In this document: piece by piece, positions 12,301 through 25,100 of the stretch
Layout: the number at the start of each line of letters is the position of its first letter
How positions within the stretch are numbered: the stretch's first letter is position 1
Program-made: the position numbers and the translations under genes
Assembly (NCBI GenBank): GCA_002102555.1
Contig: MCFL01000010.1
Span: 62,001 to 126,000, forward strand
Origin: Catenaria anguillulae PL171
Lineage: Eukaryota > Blastocladiomycota > Blastocladiomycetes > Blastocladiales > Catenariaceae
Reading direction: 5' to 3'
Length of the DNA: 64,000 nt
The notes under the pieces: model-generated
What the model was told of the DNA's origin: nothing
The model's database searches: none
Seen by the model: the letters and a program-made list of their open reading frames with translations, nothing else

Positions 12301-15300
12301 TTCAATGCTTTCGATTGAATCGCGTCCATCCATCGGTGTTCTCGTACATCCACCCATCCAATTTGTCGCACGCACTCAACGTCCTGCCCACCATCATTGA
12401 ACACTATGACGAGGAGAGCCTCGGATCCGTTTTTACGGCGATTTCGTCATACGATTTGACGTGCGTCACTGCCAACCTCAACTCCTTGTTCTCGGGTCTC
12501 TTGCCTCGTGTCTCGGACCGGCATGCTGTACCGTTTTGCAGCATGCTCACCAAGTCATTCAACCAGCTGTGGTGGGACACGACGTTGTTGGACCCATTGC
12601 TCGACAGGCTGGCATCGTGGATTGATATCCCAGCCTTGACCCCATCGTGCATGGCTGTACTGGAGAACGTATGCAAGGTGACAAGGTTCTTCTATCCAAC
12701 TACGCCGACGGGGCGTGCTCGCTTGCAACAGCTCTTGCCGTACATTATCACTTCGGAAAGCCATGCAACCAATGCTCTCAAGTTTGGCCACGTGCAAGAC
12801 TTTCTTATTGCCACTGGACGCCTCAAGCACCCCGAGGCATGGGTGCTGCCAATTCTCGATCGGCTTCGGGATGAGAAGGGTGCAAAACTGCCCAACGTAG
12901 GGCAGCTCTTGTCAAGCTCTGTGTTGCGTGCACTCAATTCCGTCGTGCCTCTGCAAGAATTGGACGACGTCGCGGCGTCTCTGTACCACTTCACGGCGAG
13001 CGAGGGCCGCGAAGTGGAAGTGGTAACTTGGTTGGTCAAAGCCGAGCTCGATGTCACTTCTCAGCCGCAAACGTTCTTACGCAGCAACGGGTTTGCAGTC
13101 AAGCTGGCGTCGCTCGCTGTCAAGGATGCAGGCGCGGGACTCTTGCTTTCCGTGCAGCGGCCGCTGGCCAACGTTGCGGACGAGGTAATTGAATTGGATC
13201 CGGGCAAGGAGCAGTCGAGTACGAGCTTTGATCGCTTGACGAGTATTTGTGAATCCGTCATGGCGTCCATTCTCGACTCCGCCCATACTGTGGCCCCAAG
13301 GCTGCGCAACATTTTCAAAACCATTGCTGATGTCATGGCGACAAAGTTCCCAACGTATCGTTTGGTTGGAGTCGGCAACCTCGTCTTTCTGCGCCTATTG
13401 TGCCCCGCCATCATGTCCATGAACGTTCCGCTCAACCAACGAGCAAGGACTTTGGTCGCAAAGTGCATTCAAAACACTGTCAACGGCGTCTACTTTGGCG
13501 GCAAGGAAGAGTACATGGCACCCATGAATACTTTTGTTGCCAAGTACCTCCCGCGTATTTCGCCCTTCTTGGAAGAGTTGTGCAATGCGATTCCCATCTC
13601 TGAGTCGCCCATGCCCATGTCACCGTCGGACGACCAACCGTCCCTTCACTTACCAGCCCTCGCCATTGATACCTTCATGACGCCCTCACCAGCTTCATCA
13701 CTCGCGCCACCTCCGCTTCTCGGAAGTGCTGTACGGTCCATGTCAAAATCATCGACGTCCTCGGCGCTTGGCAACGGATCGCTGCACATTTCAACAGCCG
13801 ACGGAGCAGACATTCGCTATTCGCACATGATCCACAAGTATCGAGACGCCATGCTGCCCGTTCTCAGCCCAGGCGACCGCGTTCAGTTTGTGCAGCTCAT
13901 CAATGCGCTGCCAGTCAAGGAGCCTCACTTTGGGCCGCCGTTGGACTCGGCGTCATTGCCGCCTGTCATGGCCCAGGATCGGCTGCAACATGAGGTGACT
14001 GTTTGTAGCGCGAAATGGTTCTTCAAGTCGGGAACGAGTCGCGTACGTCCATGGTCTCACTCTCTCCGTTCGTCGTCACCGCCCTAACAAGAATTTATCG
14101 TCAACGTACAGATGCAACTTCCTGTCTTTACGCTCGTTCTTCAACACGTTCCTCTTCATGTTCCAATCCAAACCTTGCTGACCACAATGTACCACGAACT
14201 GCGGCATTCGCCAAGCGTCCCGGTTGTTATTGTGGTTGACGCGAGCTTTAGTGTTTCGAGCGTATCCACCTCGCAACTTTTGCAACATTTCTTTACAGAT
14301 TGCTGCATTATTATCGACAAGCTCGTGGTTGCTTTTTGCACCGAGCAAGTCTTGCAAGCACTGGAATCAACCGCCTCGCTTCCGCCCATGGTCCTCGCTC
14401 CCAAACTCGACACGCTGCAGGAACACGTCTCGATCGATTGCCTGCCTCCGTCTCGACAGATATTGCTTACGGAGCTCGCAACGAAGCCTGTTCACTTGAC
14501 AACGCTACCTGTTGGTCAGTTGCAACTTGCTGGGTCGCACATCATGTTAACTCGCGCCATGCGTGGGAAAGCGGTCCACGAGCTGTATCATGTTTCCGAG
14601 CTGGCCATCACAAGGGCCAACTCGGCAACAACAGCAGCTGGGCCATTGGCTTTGGCGTCATCCGGCGGTCCAACACCAACGTCGCACGGAATCCTGTACG
14701 CGCCAAGGTCCAACCGGTTTGCCATCTTTCGGTTGGCCACACCGCATCGACACTCGACCGTGACCAACTCGAGCGCCAATGCCGAGTCGCCAGCCGAGGT
14801 GGTCTCCTTGCTCATGACAACCATTGCCTCAGGCAACGTCGTTCCAGATTTGGAAACATGCCGGGCCAATCGCACATCGGCCGCCATGATAGAGCATCCA
14901 GCGGGCATGCTGTATCACGTTCTCTTGGGTCAAGCTGCCGGAGGCGGATCGCTTCGGAGCAGCATATCAACAACTACTGCTATCCCGGAATCCTTGTGGC
15001 CAACCATCACTCAAGAACTCTGTGCGCACGTGGTGCTCGCCACCAGCGCACGTGAAAAGCTTCTCTGTGTCGACCGACTCTGTGACCTGGTCGTGACCAT
15101 TGTCCCACCATCCGTGTGGGCGCGCCAGCTCATCAGCACGCTCGTATTTCTCAGCATCGCCGACCCAGCCGTGGCCGAAGTCGCACAGCGCCAGCTCGCG
15201 AGATCCACGCACGGATCCACGATTCTGGAAGAGCTGTTGCGGTCGCTCGAGCTCGGATTCGGCGCAGAGCACGACATGCTGATTGAAACCGTCATGGCCA

Positions 15301-17527
15301 ACCACATCAAGCTCATGAGCTCGCACAACGAGACCGTGTACGAGCGGCTGTCGTCGACCTTGCGGCACCTTTTTCGGCAGCACAATCCGTCGGCCAAGCT
15401 CATTGTTCAGCAAGCACGATTCCTGCGCACGTCGCTGTCTGTGATTCCACGGGCATTGACAGACCCTGCGCCGTCGCTCATTTGGACGTTGTATGTGTCA
15501 ACACAGTTGTCGACCGACATCATTGCCGAGTCTGTGCGCTCAGATCTGTATGCACAACTGTGGCATAGCCGTACGCACGGCGACTGGACGTCGTTTCCGG
15601 AGCAGACGCGGGCTGCGCTGGTGGACGTTTGCCGGGATCATTTGACGAGCGATGGAATCGCGTTTGTGCCAGCACTGAGGTTGCTCAACTTACTGGCGTG
15701 TTCGTCGGCGAGTTCCTTCATTTCGCATGCAAGTCCCTCAACGCCGATGGTGGATGAGACGGTTATCGAGTCCATCTTGGTCGTGCTGCGGGATCGGACC
15801 ATAGGTAGCACCCTTGCAGAGTTGTCCACAGATGTGCTGGATTTGTTGGACGCATGTACGGCGCTCGTCAAGCACATGGATGCGGATACGGCAGGCAAAG
15901 AGGGCGGAAAGTACCTGGTACAACTTGCCGGGATTGGCATGGCGGTGCTTGGTATTTATGGGGCCAACACTGGCGTGACAGCACATCGACTTGTGGAATC
16001 GGCCGTGCAGCTTGCCGTGCAAGCGTTGCAAGTGATGGACGAACAGGGCATGTTGGTGGAAAATACGTTGGAGCGCGTCATGGCCGCCGATGCCGCCGGC
16101 GTGTTGGCGGCTGCGGACAAGGCGTTTGGCGTCAGCACGCAAACGCACTTCTCCATTTCGATTGGATTGGTACTGTCTAAGGTGACGCTGAACAATCGGG
16201 TGTTGTTGGAGCCGCTTGTTCGATTACTGGTCAACTTGGCCAAGCCGGGATCGATTCCTACTGTCACATCGTCCAGTGTGTCTGGGCCAGCAGCGGAGGG
16301 AACCAGTAACAGCCACCCCACAGCACCACCACTTGTCATTCCCGACGCACTCTGTGGCTACTTGTTCCCGATCCTTGGCTCGCGCCAGCTTGCGACCCTG
16401 CTGTTCCCGCAAACGCAAGGCCCACGTTCGCTTCTTTCCAGCATGCACCTGGTCACCGCATCGCGCGTGCTCATGGTGGCGCACTTGCTGCAACAGCTCG
16501 ACTTGGCCACGGTGACTGGTAATGGTGACGCCGCGCGTTGGGTCTTGGACTGGCTCGAAGTTGTGTATGCCGAGTCGCCCACGTTGTTTGCACTCGTCTT
16601 GGAGGCGTTTACAGAGTGTACCGAGCGCCTTGTGAGTGTCAGCAGTGGTGCGAGCACGGTTGGTGCAGGTGAGAGTACCAGTGGGGCAGCCAAGCCTGCG
16701 GCCATCAACGCATTGAAACGTCATGCAAGCCATGGCGGCAGTTCGGGCAGCTTGCTCGCATCCACGCTTGCAAGGTCCGCCGTGGCAGCAGCGGCTCCGG
16801 TAGCGGCAACATCCCCTGTCGCGCTGGACGCAAGCGCCCTGGCGAGCTTGCAAGAGGCAATGTGGCGTGCGTGCGACCTCCTCACGACGCTATTGAGCGA
16901 TACAACGGTCACGGAAAAAGTGCGTGTGCTGCGGGAAACATCCATCGTGTCCCAGACACCCTCGACCTCGACTGTCTCAACAACGGCGGCCCCCCGGCAC
17001 CAGTAGCCCACAGGAAATGTCGCTTGCAGATGCCATTCGCATGCTTCCGCCGCCGCCAGAGCCATCAGGAGGTAACAAAGTGCCCGTCATTTCTGCGCCG
17101 AGCATTCCACCAGGATCGAGCTTGTTGGTGAGTTCATCTGCAACTTCTACCACGGCAGCCGCAAACAACAGCTCCACATCGTTGCTTGCCGTACTCGAGT
17201 CGCTGCACTTCCCCAGCCTGATTCCTCACCATCATCATTCGCCCACCCACCGCCCGGCCGGGAACGGGAACGGGAACAGCGGTGCAGACCAAAGGCCAAG
17301 TGCTCGGCAGTGTGCTCGTGGCTGTTCTTGGACCGAGCGCGACTCTGTCGTCGTCAGCATCCTCAGTCGTGGGCAAGTACTATGCACAGCCGCACCACCA
17401 CGGCCTGGTGGGGTCGCCGTCATCGACCGTGACGGGGCCATTTTCGAGTGCAGTCAGCTCGCCAGTCATAGATGGGTATGTCGCTGGTGGTGAGCAGAGT
17501 GTTGGGGGCAGGGGAGCAGCCATGTAA
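9391..17527 (+). CDS. Neurofibromin/IRA-type Ras GTPase-activating protein
   Basis: A long multi-exon gene. Clear splice pairs are 11250-11332, 12126-12201 and 14043-14111, all in phase. A stretch around 13,040-13,560 matches the GAP-related domain: QTFLRSNGF with the arginine finger codon at 13080-13082, then the FLRLLCPAI signature at 13386-13412, then a region aligning with FNDFVK-type sequence of NF1. Immediately downstream a Sec14-like/PH-like module follows (14,112-14,640), the order found in NF1 and yeast IRA. Flanking sequence is helical-repeat-like. It would stimulate GTP hydrolysis by Ras and dampen Ras-cAMP signalling. The 5' end (9391, MANLSAEA) and the 9870-10010 segment are not fully resolved. 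The C-terminus either stops at 17006 or splices at 16920/17013 and ends near 17527; length is about 2,500 residues. Confidence 0.88.
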
Positions 17528-17686
17528 ATGATTATTCTTGTTCGTTGTGCTTGCCAAGTGATGATGCTTTTTATCTATAAGTTGACGACATTCTGACGTT
17601 CAAATTTGAATTGGAGGGCAACTAGCTATTAATACTTGCTTCATTTCATCAACAGGCAACGCAACACATGCATCAATATCCAAAAG

Positions 17687-19806
17687 CTACTTGCGGCTGG
17701 ATCGCTTTTCCCGCTCACGTTCGCGGTCCTTGTCCTTCGAGCTCCGGTAGTCCCTATCCCTATCCCTGTCCCGATCCGATCCCTGTCCCGATCCCTATCC
17801 CTGTCCCTGTCCCGCTCTCTGTCGCGATCCTTATCCCGCGAACTCCGATACTCCTTGTCGCGGTCCCGTTCTCTGTCGCGATCCCTGTCACGCTCCCTGG
17901 ACCGCGACCGCGACCGCGTCCTTGCGTCTTTGGCCCGACTACTGCTGCCACTTGCCGCAGCCGCCGAACTCGACTTGAACTCCTTTTCCCGATCACTCCT
18001 CCTGTCCCTGTCGCGCGACCGGTCGCGGGCCGGCTCGAGCTGCCCGCCGACACAACAGATGCCGAGGTCAATGTCCCAGGCCGACTCGCCACCAATGTGG
18101 ACGATGCACTGACGCTCGACACGACACTCGATTCACGGTCGCGCGCCGGTGTTCCGGGGCGGCTGGATGCGGATGCAGACGCAGACGCCGAGGACGGCGT
18201 GGCATTGCCTGCGGCGAAGGTGCTGAGGCGGATGTGGAGGCTGGAGGTGCGGTGGATGCGGATGCGGATCCGCTGGCCGATGCATTGGCGAGCAGCAAAG
18301 GGTTGGTCATGGGCATGGCGAGCGGCTGGAGCGAGGGTGCGGGTGCGGGTGCGGGCGCAAGCGCAGGCATGGGCACGGGCCCGGGTGGCGGGGTTGGGCG
18401 TGCGGCGGCGGCCACGCGTGAGGGCGAGATGGGCAGGTTGGCAGTTGCGGGCGCCGGCGGCAGCTTTGTCGTTGGTTGAGGTGCCGGTTTGGGCAGCGCC
18501 GCCACGGGCGGTCCGTTGACGGGTGCGGCGGAAGCGGGTGGTGGGCCGCTGGCGCCGCGGAACTTGAGCCTGCTTGCCAAGCCACCGCCCGTTGCCGGTT
18601 GCTGTTGCACGGCAGACATGGGCGCAGCTGCAGGCACGTTCAGTGATCCAGAGGTAGGCGTGGGTGCGTGTTGCATGAGATGGGCGGCGGGCGGGCGTGG
18701 GTATCCTGGGGGAGCCCCATATTGGTTTGGGGTTGTGGACGTGTGTGCATTGGGAGAGGCGGCGGCGCGGGTCCAAATCCGGGAGGCGGTTGCATGGGTG
18801 GCATACCGGGTGGCATCCCAGGTGTCATACCGAGCGGTGGCGGAGGAAGCGAAGCAGGGAGACCCGTGCGCGGGATGGGCGGGAGTGACGGGTGGGGATG
18901 TTGTGTTGGTGAGCAAGTTGATGTTGGGTCGGCATGGGTTGCATTGGAATGTTCTGCATGCAACGACAAGGCGAGGCGAGTGAGTTGACATACATGGAAA
19001 TCGAAGGGCAACACTTGAAAACAAAAAAGACATACCCCACCAAAGCGACGCCGCAATTGCGTCTGCTCCTCCCGCAAGGCACGCTGGCGATCGCAATACA
19101 TTTTCCACGTGTCCTCGTTGAACCCAAAGTTGAAGTAGTCGGAAATGTCTTCGCCAGGGCGGCGCCAGGGCTTGTCGTCAAACGACTCGATGGGCACCTC
19201 GGTGATGGGTTTCCCGTCGTACAGGGCGATCTGGTGGACTGTGTCAAAGTTGACATTGGCCAAGGTGGTGTTGGCACCGGCGGCCGTGGCGGTCGACGCG
19301 GCGGCAGAGCCGTTGCCACTGGCAGGTGACTGCGATTGGTTGGCGGTGGCAGCCGAGAGGATGACGGAGGGGCAGTGGTGGACGATACGTTGAGGAGGTT
19401 GGACGACGACTTGCTGAGTTCGCCACCACCGCCGCCTGCACCAGGCTTGACGTGACGAGGGATTGGCCGGCGGGAAGGGAGCCGTCGAGCACAATGTCAA
19501 TGTCGTCGTCATCATCATCGTCGTCATCGTCGCCATCGCCAACGCCGTCTTGAATGAGGCCGCTTGGTCGTGAAGGTGATCGCCGAGTGCGCTGCCAAGG
19601 TCGTTGTCGACTTGGGCGGGCGCAGAATCCACGTCCATTTTGTCGTGATTGAATGTGGATGGGGTGCCACCAGAGTGGACGGCGACCTTTGGAATTGCCA
19701 TGGCCGTGGCCGTGGCCGTGGCCTTTGCATTGGCGGCGAGGGCCGGGGCTGGGGTCGGTTCGTCGCCGTACAGAAACTGGTCGAGATCGTCCATGTCTGT
19801 GTCCAT
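17687..19806 (-). CDS. Pre-mRNA 3'-end processing factor FIP1 homologue, reading frame interrupted
   Basis: Minus strand from 19806 ([11 protein letters not shown]) to a stop at 17687. The diagnostic Fip1 motif ([17 protein letters not shown]) lies at about 19105-19182, preceded by an acidic D-run ending in IDIVLDG and followed by an 82-nt intron (19035-18954), proline-rich sequence and a C-terminal RD/RE repeat ending EKRSSRK. This is the FIP1L1 domain order; the protein bridges poly(A) polymerase and CPSF. The coding signal changes frame about eight times, each time by the same +2 step, as if one base were missing. The clearest case is inside the RD repeat near 17775, where one G would restore the repeat. 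Consensus errors or decay are both possible. Confidence 0.75.
17754..17905 (-). repeat. RD/RE-coding hexanucleotide repeat of FIP1 tail
   Basis: Imperfect repeats of codons for R-D and R-E on the minus strand encode the charged C-terminus. The regular codon pattern breaks once, at about 17770-17783. Confidence 0.75.
18954..19035 (-). other. Intron of the FIP1 homologue
   Basis: GTATGT donor directly after the Fip1 motif exon, pyrimidine-rich interior and GCATGCAG acceptor; 82 nt, typical of this window. Confidence 0.7.
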
Positions 19807-20305
19807 GGCTATGGCTATGTTATGGTTGGTGTTGGGATGGTGATCACGACGGGGCGACCGGGGGTCGGGACTCGGAAGTCGAGGCAAGTGTCAGGCTTGA
19901 GTACTGGGATGTACGGTCGTAGTGCGGTGAGTTCGAATGAGTGTCGTGAGGCGATGTATTAATAATGTTGCGTGGGTGTTTCTGTTTGCCTTCTCATTGA
20001 GTTGTATTTCACGTTGAGAATGGAGGCTGTCAGTAGAATGGTGATGGAAGGACCATCGAACCGCTGTCGAACACGCGAACAAAATGGTGAACCGTTGCCA
20101 ACCGCGTTCACATTTGTTTCTTTGTCACTTTGTCACTGCGGAACGGAACCGCTGGATAAAAATAAACACCAAGTTGTCGTCGACGTCGTCTCTCCCTCTC
20201 ACTCCCTCTCACTCCCTCTCACTCTCTCACACACTCTCTCTCGTCTGCACTCAGCGCTCATGGATGATGAATCTATGCTCATGTGATCATATCTGACCAA
20301 CAGCC
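19807..20305. promoter_or_regulatory. Divergent promoter, FIP1 / 5'-nucleotidase
   Basis: 500 bp between divergent starts. It holds a C/T-rich microsatellite just upstream of the plus-strand gene and no coding signal. Confidence 0.5.
20188..20253. repeat. CT-rich tandem repeat (TCTCACTCCC-like unit)
   Basis: Three near-perfect ten-base units followed by CT/CA dinucleotide sequence, about 50-115 bp upstream of the nucleotidase start. Pyrimidine tracts of this kind are common in fungal promoters. Confidence 0.8.
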
Positions 20306-21522
20306 ATGACCTCCATCAACACCCACGTCTCCGCCACGGCCAAGGACACGTCCAACGCCAATGCCAATGCCCGTGCCAACGGTGCACGCTCGGCCTCCCC
20401 AACGTCTCCGACCCACACCCACGTCCGCTCAAAGTCTCCTCCGCCCCTCCAATCCCATATCCAGCTCGCCCATGCCTTCATCCAGCGCTGGCTCGCCCTC
20501 CCCACAACCCAGTCACACATCCACATCCGCAACCCCGCCGACTTGGCCGAAAAGCTCGCGCGCATCTTTGCCGACGGCCCGCACCACCTGCACATTGTCT
20601 CGGACTATGACATGACCATGACAAAGTATTGGATCAACGGCGTCCGCGGGCCCTCGTCACATGCCGTTCTCGAACGCGCCTCGGTGGTGTCGCCCGCATT
20701 CAAGGACAAGTGCAAACAGCTCTACACTACCTACTATCCGCAAGAAATCGATCCAAACATTCCGAGGGACGTCAAGTACGGCATCATGGAGCAGTGGTGG
20801 AGGGAGGCGCATCAGGCCATCATGGACGAGGGCGTCATGGAGCATGATTTGGCAAAGATGGTCAAGGAGACACCGATGACGTGGCGGGACGGCATGCAGG
20901 ATCTCATTCACTTGACGGCCGAGATGGACGTTTACTTTTTGGTGTTTTCGGCAGGCATCAAGAGTACATTGTGTTTTCTTCCTGTTTTTTTTTTTCTGAT
21001 TGTACACTTTGTTTGCTCACTTTATGCCCTTGCATACGCCCCAACAATGATCCAGACCTCATCAAATCCATTCTCGAATCCTCCAACCTGCTCCTTCCCC
21101 ACGTGCACGTCGAATCCAACGAAATGTACTTTGACCCGACCACGGGCCGCGTGTCGCACTTTTCCGAACCCATCATCCACACGCTCAACAAGGCCGAAGT
21201 GGTCTTGGCGTCGCCCGATTTGCCGCCCGACTCACCGCAAGCAAGGCACGCGGCTGCCATCAAGGACCGCAACAATGTGATCCTCATGGGCGACTCGCTT
21301 GGGGACGCAAACATGGCCGATGGCATCACGCACTCGAGCTGTGTGCGTGTTGGGTTTTGTAATGTCAATCCAGACATTTGGCTTGACGAGTTTATGGACA
21401 CGTTTGATGTGGTCGTGGTGGACGATGTCGGGTTTGATTGGGTTTTGGATTTGCTCAAGGTACTCAAGATGCAAGCCTTGGACGACAATGCCAAGGACGG
21501 CGACAAGGCGGACCAGCATTAG
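20306..21522 (+). CDS. Cytosolic 5'-nucleotidase III family (pyrimidine nucleotidase, UMPH-1)
   Basis: Exons 20306-20963 and 21056-21522 with a 92-nt intron, phase 1, total 374 residues. The HAD-fold nucleophile motif is SDYDMTMT (two aspartates), followed after about 120 residues by VFSAGI, the region where the family has FSAGIGD, and by GDSLGDANMADG, the magnesium-binding HAD motif. Family members dephosphorylate pyrimidine nucleoside monophosphates such as UMP and CMP in the cytosol. The first ~70 residues are N/A/S-rich and not part of the catalytic domain. All catalytic positions that I can place are present, so it should be active. The start at 20306 is the first ATG in frame after the CT tract. 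Confidence 0.9.
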
Positions 21523-22142
21523 ATGTTGTGGTGTTGGGATGTCCGGGTGGGGGGAAATGACACAGTACCCGTACAATCCCACTTGGTCACGAAGCCATGT
21601 CGGTGAGCCAATTTCTTTCTTATTAGTACCCGTCAATCCGCACTGTCCTTGTCGGTGGGCGAAATGCTTGATTCTTCCGGTACCCGTAAACCCGTATGCC
21701 GGCGTCTGGGCGATTCATCGTACATATCGCCAGTTATCCATCCCGCACTTGTCTATCTCGTCACTTTGCATGTACAGATCCAATAATTCCTCCACACGGT
21801 CTTCTTGTTGTTGTTTGTTTACCTCCCGATTATGACCATACATAGCTGTTTCATAGCTGCGTTTTGGACTTGCTCGGAGGTCTCGAATGAATCCATGTGT
21901 GTGTATTGATTCCAGGGCATCCCAAAATGAACTTGGGAAAAGAGATCGTGAAGGGGGGAATATGACAAGGGCACTGCAAAGCTAAGACCAACAAAAAAAA
22001 GCAGAAAAACACGAAACAACAACAATGACAATGATAACGACGAATGAAATCAAACGAACGAAATTTGAGAAGAACGAGGAGGAAAGAATTGGCATGAACC
22101 CCAAGGATCGAATCCAAAGACATTATGTAACTCAGTGTCTAC
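21523..22142. other. Convergent intergenic region
   Basis: 620 bp between the 3' ends of the nucleotidase (+) and the PCL-like cyclin (-). No gene, RNA or repeat is recognised; it probably contains both 3' untranslated regions. Confidence 0.45.
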
Positions 22143-25100
22143 TCACCCATCCCGCCGTTGTGCACCGTGTCCAGTCCCGCTTGCATCTGGCGGATCACCG
22201 TGCGGCTGACCTTGAGCCTGAGGGAGCGCCTGGCCCATTGCATGATACCGCTTGGCCGCCTCAGACCCCGACCCTTGAGCCCTCGCCCCGGTCCCTGCAC
22301 TCGCACTTGCACTGGCCATGGCCGCACTCAACGGGCCGCCCAGGGCATGGGTGACGGGGGGCACGGGACCGACGGCACTGGCGTTAATGGCGCCGGCACC
22401 GGCTGCCTGGGCGGCGCGCATGCGCAGCAGGTCGGCAAATCGCGACGGAGGCGCCGGCGCGTTCGGGGCAATGGGCGGCGGGGCATAGGTGGCGAGGTGG
22501 ACAGAGGACAAACCGGTCCAGGTTGCAGATGCGGACGTGCTGGTGGTTGTGGGTTGTGGGTGCATGTGATGGGGCAATGGAGCTGCGGGTGGGACAGCGG
22601 CAGCCAGGTTCGATGTGGAGGAGGAGGACGCGTAGACTGCGGCGGCGTGGCTGACGGGCATGGGATACCCCATGTGCTGTTGCTGAAGATGCTGAGCGTC
22701 CGACGACGACGCCGACGGCCGCTGCCGCTTGGCTGCCGGGTACACCGTGTCGTGATCTGCGCCCACGGCGCCCATGTCACCGGCACTCCGCTTCTTCCTA
22801 GTTTCCAACCCTGACCCGACAACCCCTTCCATGGGCTCGCCCTCGTCCTCATCCGACGCCGACGTAGCATGTGCCTGGCGCACCGCATCAAACGGCACCA
22901 CCACCGCAGGCAAGCCGCCCGCAACATCCGACACGAGCGAATGTGCGCTCTCTGCGTGCACAAAATGCGCGCTTGTTGCGTGCAAGTAAGCCGCGACGAC
23001 GCAAGCGACCCGGCCGACCCGGCACTTCCGGGTGTGTTGTGCAGCGAAGAGCCCGACGAACCTTGGTGCATAGGGTGGTAGTGAGCATGGGTGTGTGCGT
23101 GGACGTGCGCGAGGTGTTGGTAATCAAACCCTGTGGGGACCTCGTCGTCCGGGAACGCGTGCATGATGGCGGCGACTCGATCCGCAGATCCCGATCCGCC
23201 TGCGCCGCCCGACCCGGGATGCCCAGGCCCACAGCCACTGCCGCTGCCGTGAATCACGTGCTGGACACGGGACTCTGCACTTGGTGGGGGCATCACGGGC
23301 GTCGTACTCGCGGCGGCAGACGTCGATCCGTGGGGACCGGGATGCACCAGGCCCAAGTGCCCGCCCACAGGTGCAACCGCAGGGGCGCCCCCCGACGACG
23401 TGGATGATGTGGACGTTGGCAAGGGCGATCCGCCACTCACGTCCTTGTTTTCAGGTGAAAGGGTCTCAGTCGCCGGTCTGGCACGCATGTGACGCGGAAG
23501 CGAGTCGCGCAAGTTGACGGCCGAAGCCATCATCGAGTGCGACATGTACCCCATGTGCGGCGCCCCCGACACGATAAATGTCGAGGGCGAGCCCGTGGCC
23601 GAGCCCGAGGCCGCGGTGGCCGCGGCCAGGGTCGCAGCAGTGGCGGTTGGCGGCGGATACGGGAGATTGGCCGAGGAGGCGGGCGTGGCAGATGCAGCGG
23701 GTTTGTGAGCGGGCGACGCGTGCGTCGGCGGATGTCTGCGTGGGGCCACGGGTGAGCCCGAAGGTGGGGCCGCCGGGGCGGGCGACTGGGCCGATGCAGG
23801 CGATGCAGTGCGCGAAATGGGGCGTGACCCGTTGGACGACGACGGGGCCCCCGCCCCAGATGAGCCTGAGCCGGGGCCAGCAGACGATGGCGGCAGGAAA
23901 TCAAACGCCAAGATGGCCTTGTGCGTGACGATCGCTGACACGGGCGGTGGTGGGGTCGCGCTCGACATTCTGGACTGTGGTCGAGAAGTTGTGGGTGTAC
24001 TGGCGGCAGCCACTGAGGCTTGGCGCTGTGCCGCTTGCGCTTTGGCCTGAGCTGCAGCGGCCAACTGCTCTTGACGCGCGTGATGCACTGCGTTGATGTG
24101 CGATACGAGCAACGCCGACCAACGTGCAAACTTTGCTGCAGAGACAAACAGGCCATAGTCCATTGTGTCGAGAAACTCGCGCTCGTTGCGGTTGATTTCA
24201 AGGGCAGTCAACCCAGAAATCTTTGCCCAGGCCTTGTTGGAGTAGTTTTTGTCTTGCAAGTACTTTGCCGCCAAAATGAGCGCTGCGAGAAACAGCCGCC
24301 GCCCACAGGTTGCCAGTGATCGGACGCCCGGTGCGCCGCCACTTGATGATGCGGATGGGTCGGGCGCGGAGCTGATGTGAGACTGAGGATCCTGCTGCTG
24401 CTGCGGAAGAGGAGGAGGGGCAGGATGCATGCCAGTGGCCACCATGGGCGAAATGGGTGGCGATTCGTCCATTGTGGGCGGCGAGGGTAATGCCGAGTCT
24501 GTATCCTTGGCGGCGGCAGCAGCAGCGGCAGCAGCAGCTTGCAAGGCAGATCTGGTAGCGGCTTCATGGGCCATGCGACGCATGAATGCTGCACGGTACT
24601 TGAAGAGGTAAAAGAGGGCGAGTTGGAGCGTTGAGAAGGACGATTTGGACCGGCGAAGGATTTCGGCGATGAAAGTGGGCAGAGGAATGACGACGGTTGG
24701 CGGGGTTGGGTACAGGGCATCAATGATTTCGGCGGCAGTCGCTGTTTTCATGGGCGTGTGAGCGTCAGATTCAAACTGTTTCATTCACGTTCATTCCAAC
24801 TCAAGAAAAATATAAAGGAAAGAGCAACGAACCAACAAGTGCTTGCACGAAGTCGTGCCTCTTGAGCGTCTGGGGCGTTCGCTGCACGGGCACCTGGCCA
24901 CCCTTGCCGCCACCTGCCCGATCGTCCAAGTTGAGGCCAGCTGTTCGCGCAGAGTGCCAGTTTGCGGCCAAGAAACGGGTGGTTTGCGCTGGCGGTGCAC
25001 TGAGCACGCTGGCGTCTGCAGGATCGAGATGCGGCGGGTACGAGTAATGGTGGTGATGGTGGTGCAATTGTGGGCCGCCGCTGCCACCCGCAACGGTGGA

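Noticed and set aside
17760-18776. A 338-codon minus-strand open frame taken as a separate gene
   Set aside because: Its parts are out-of-frame readings of the FIP1 proline-rich and RD regions; only short stretches are protein-like and they continue in other frames.
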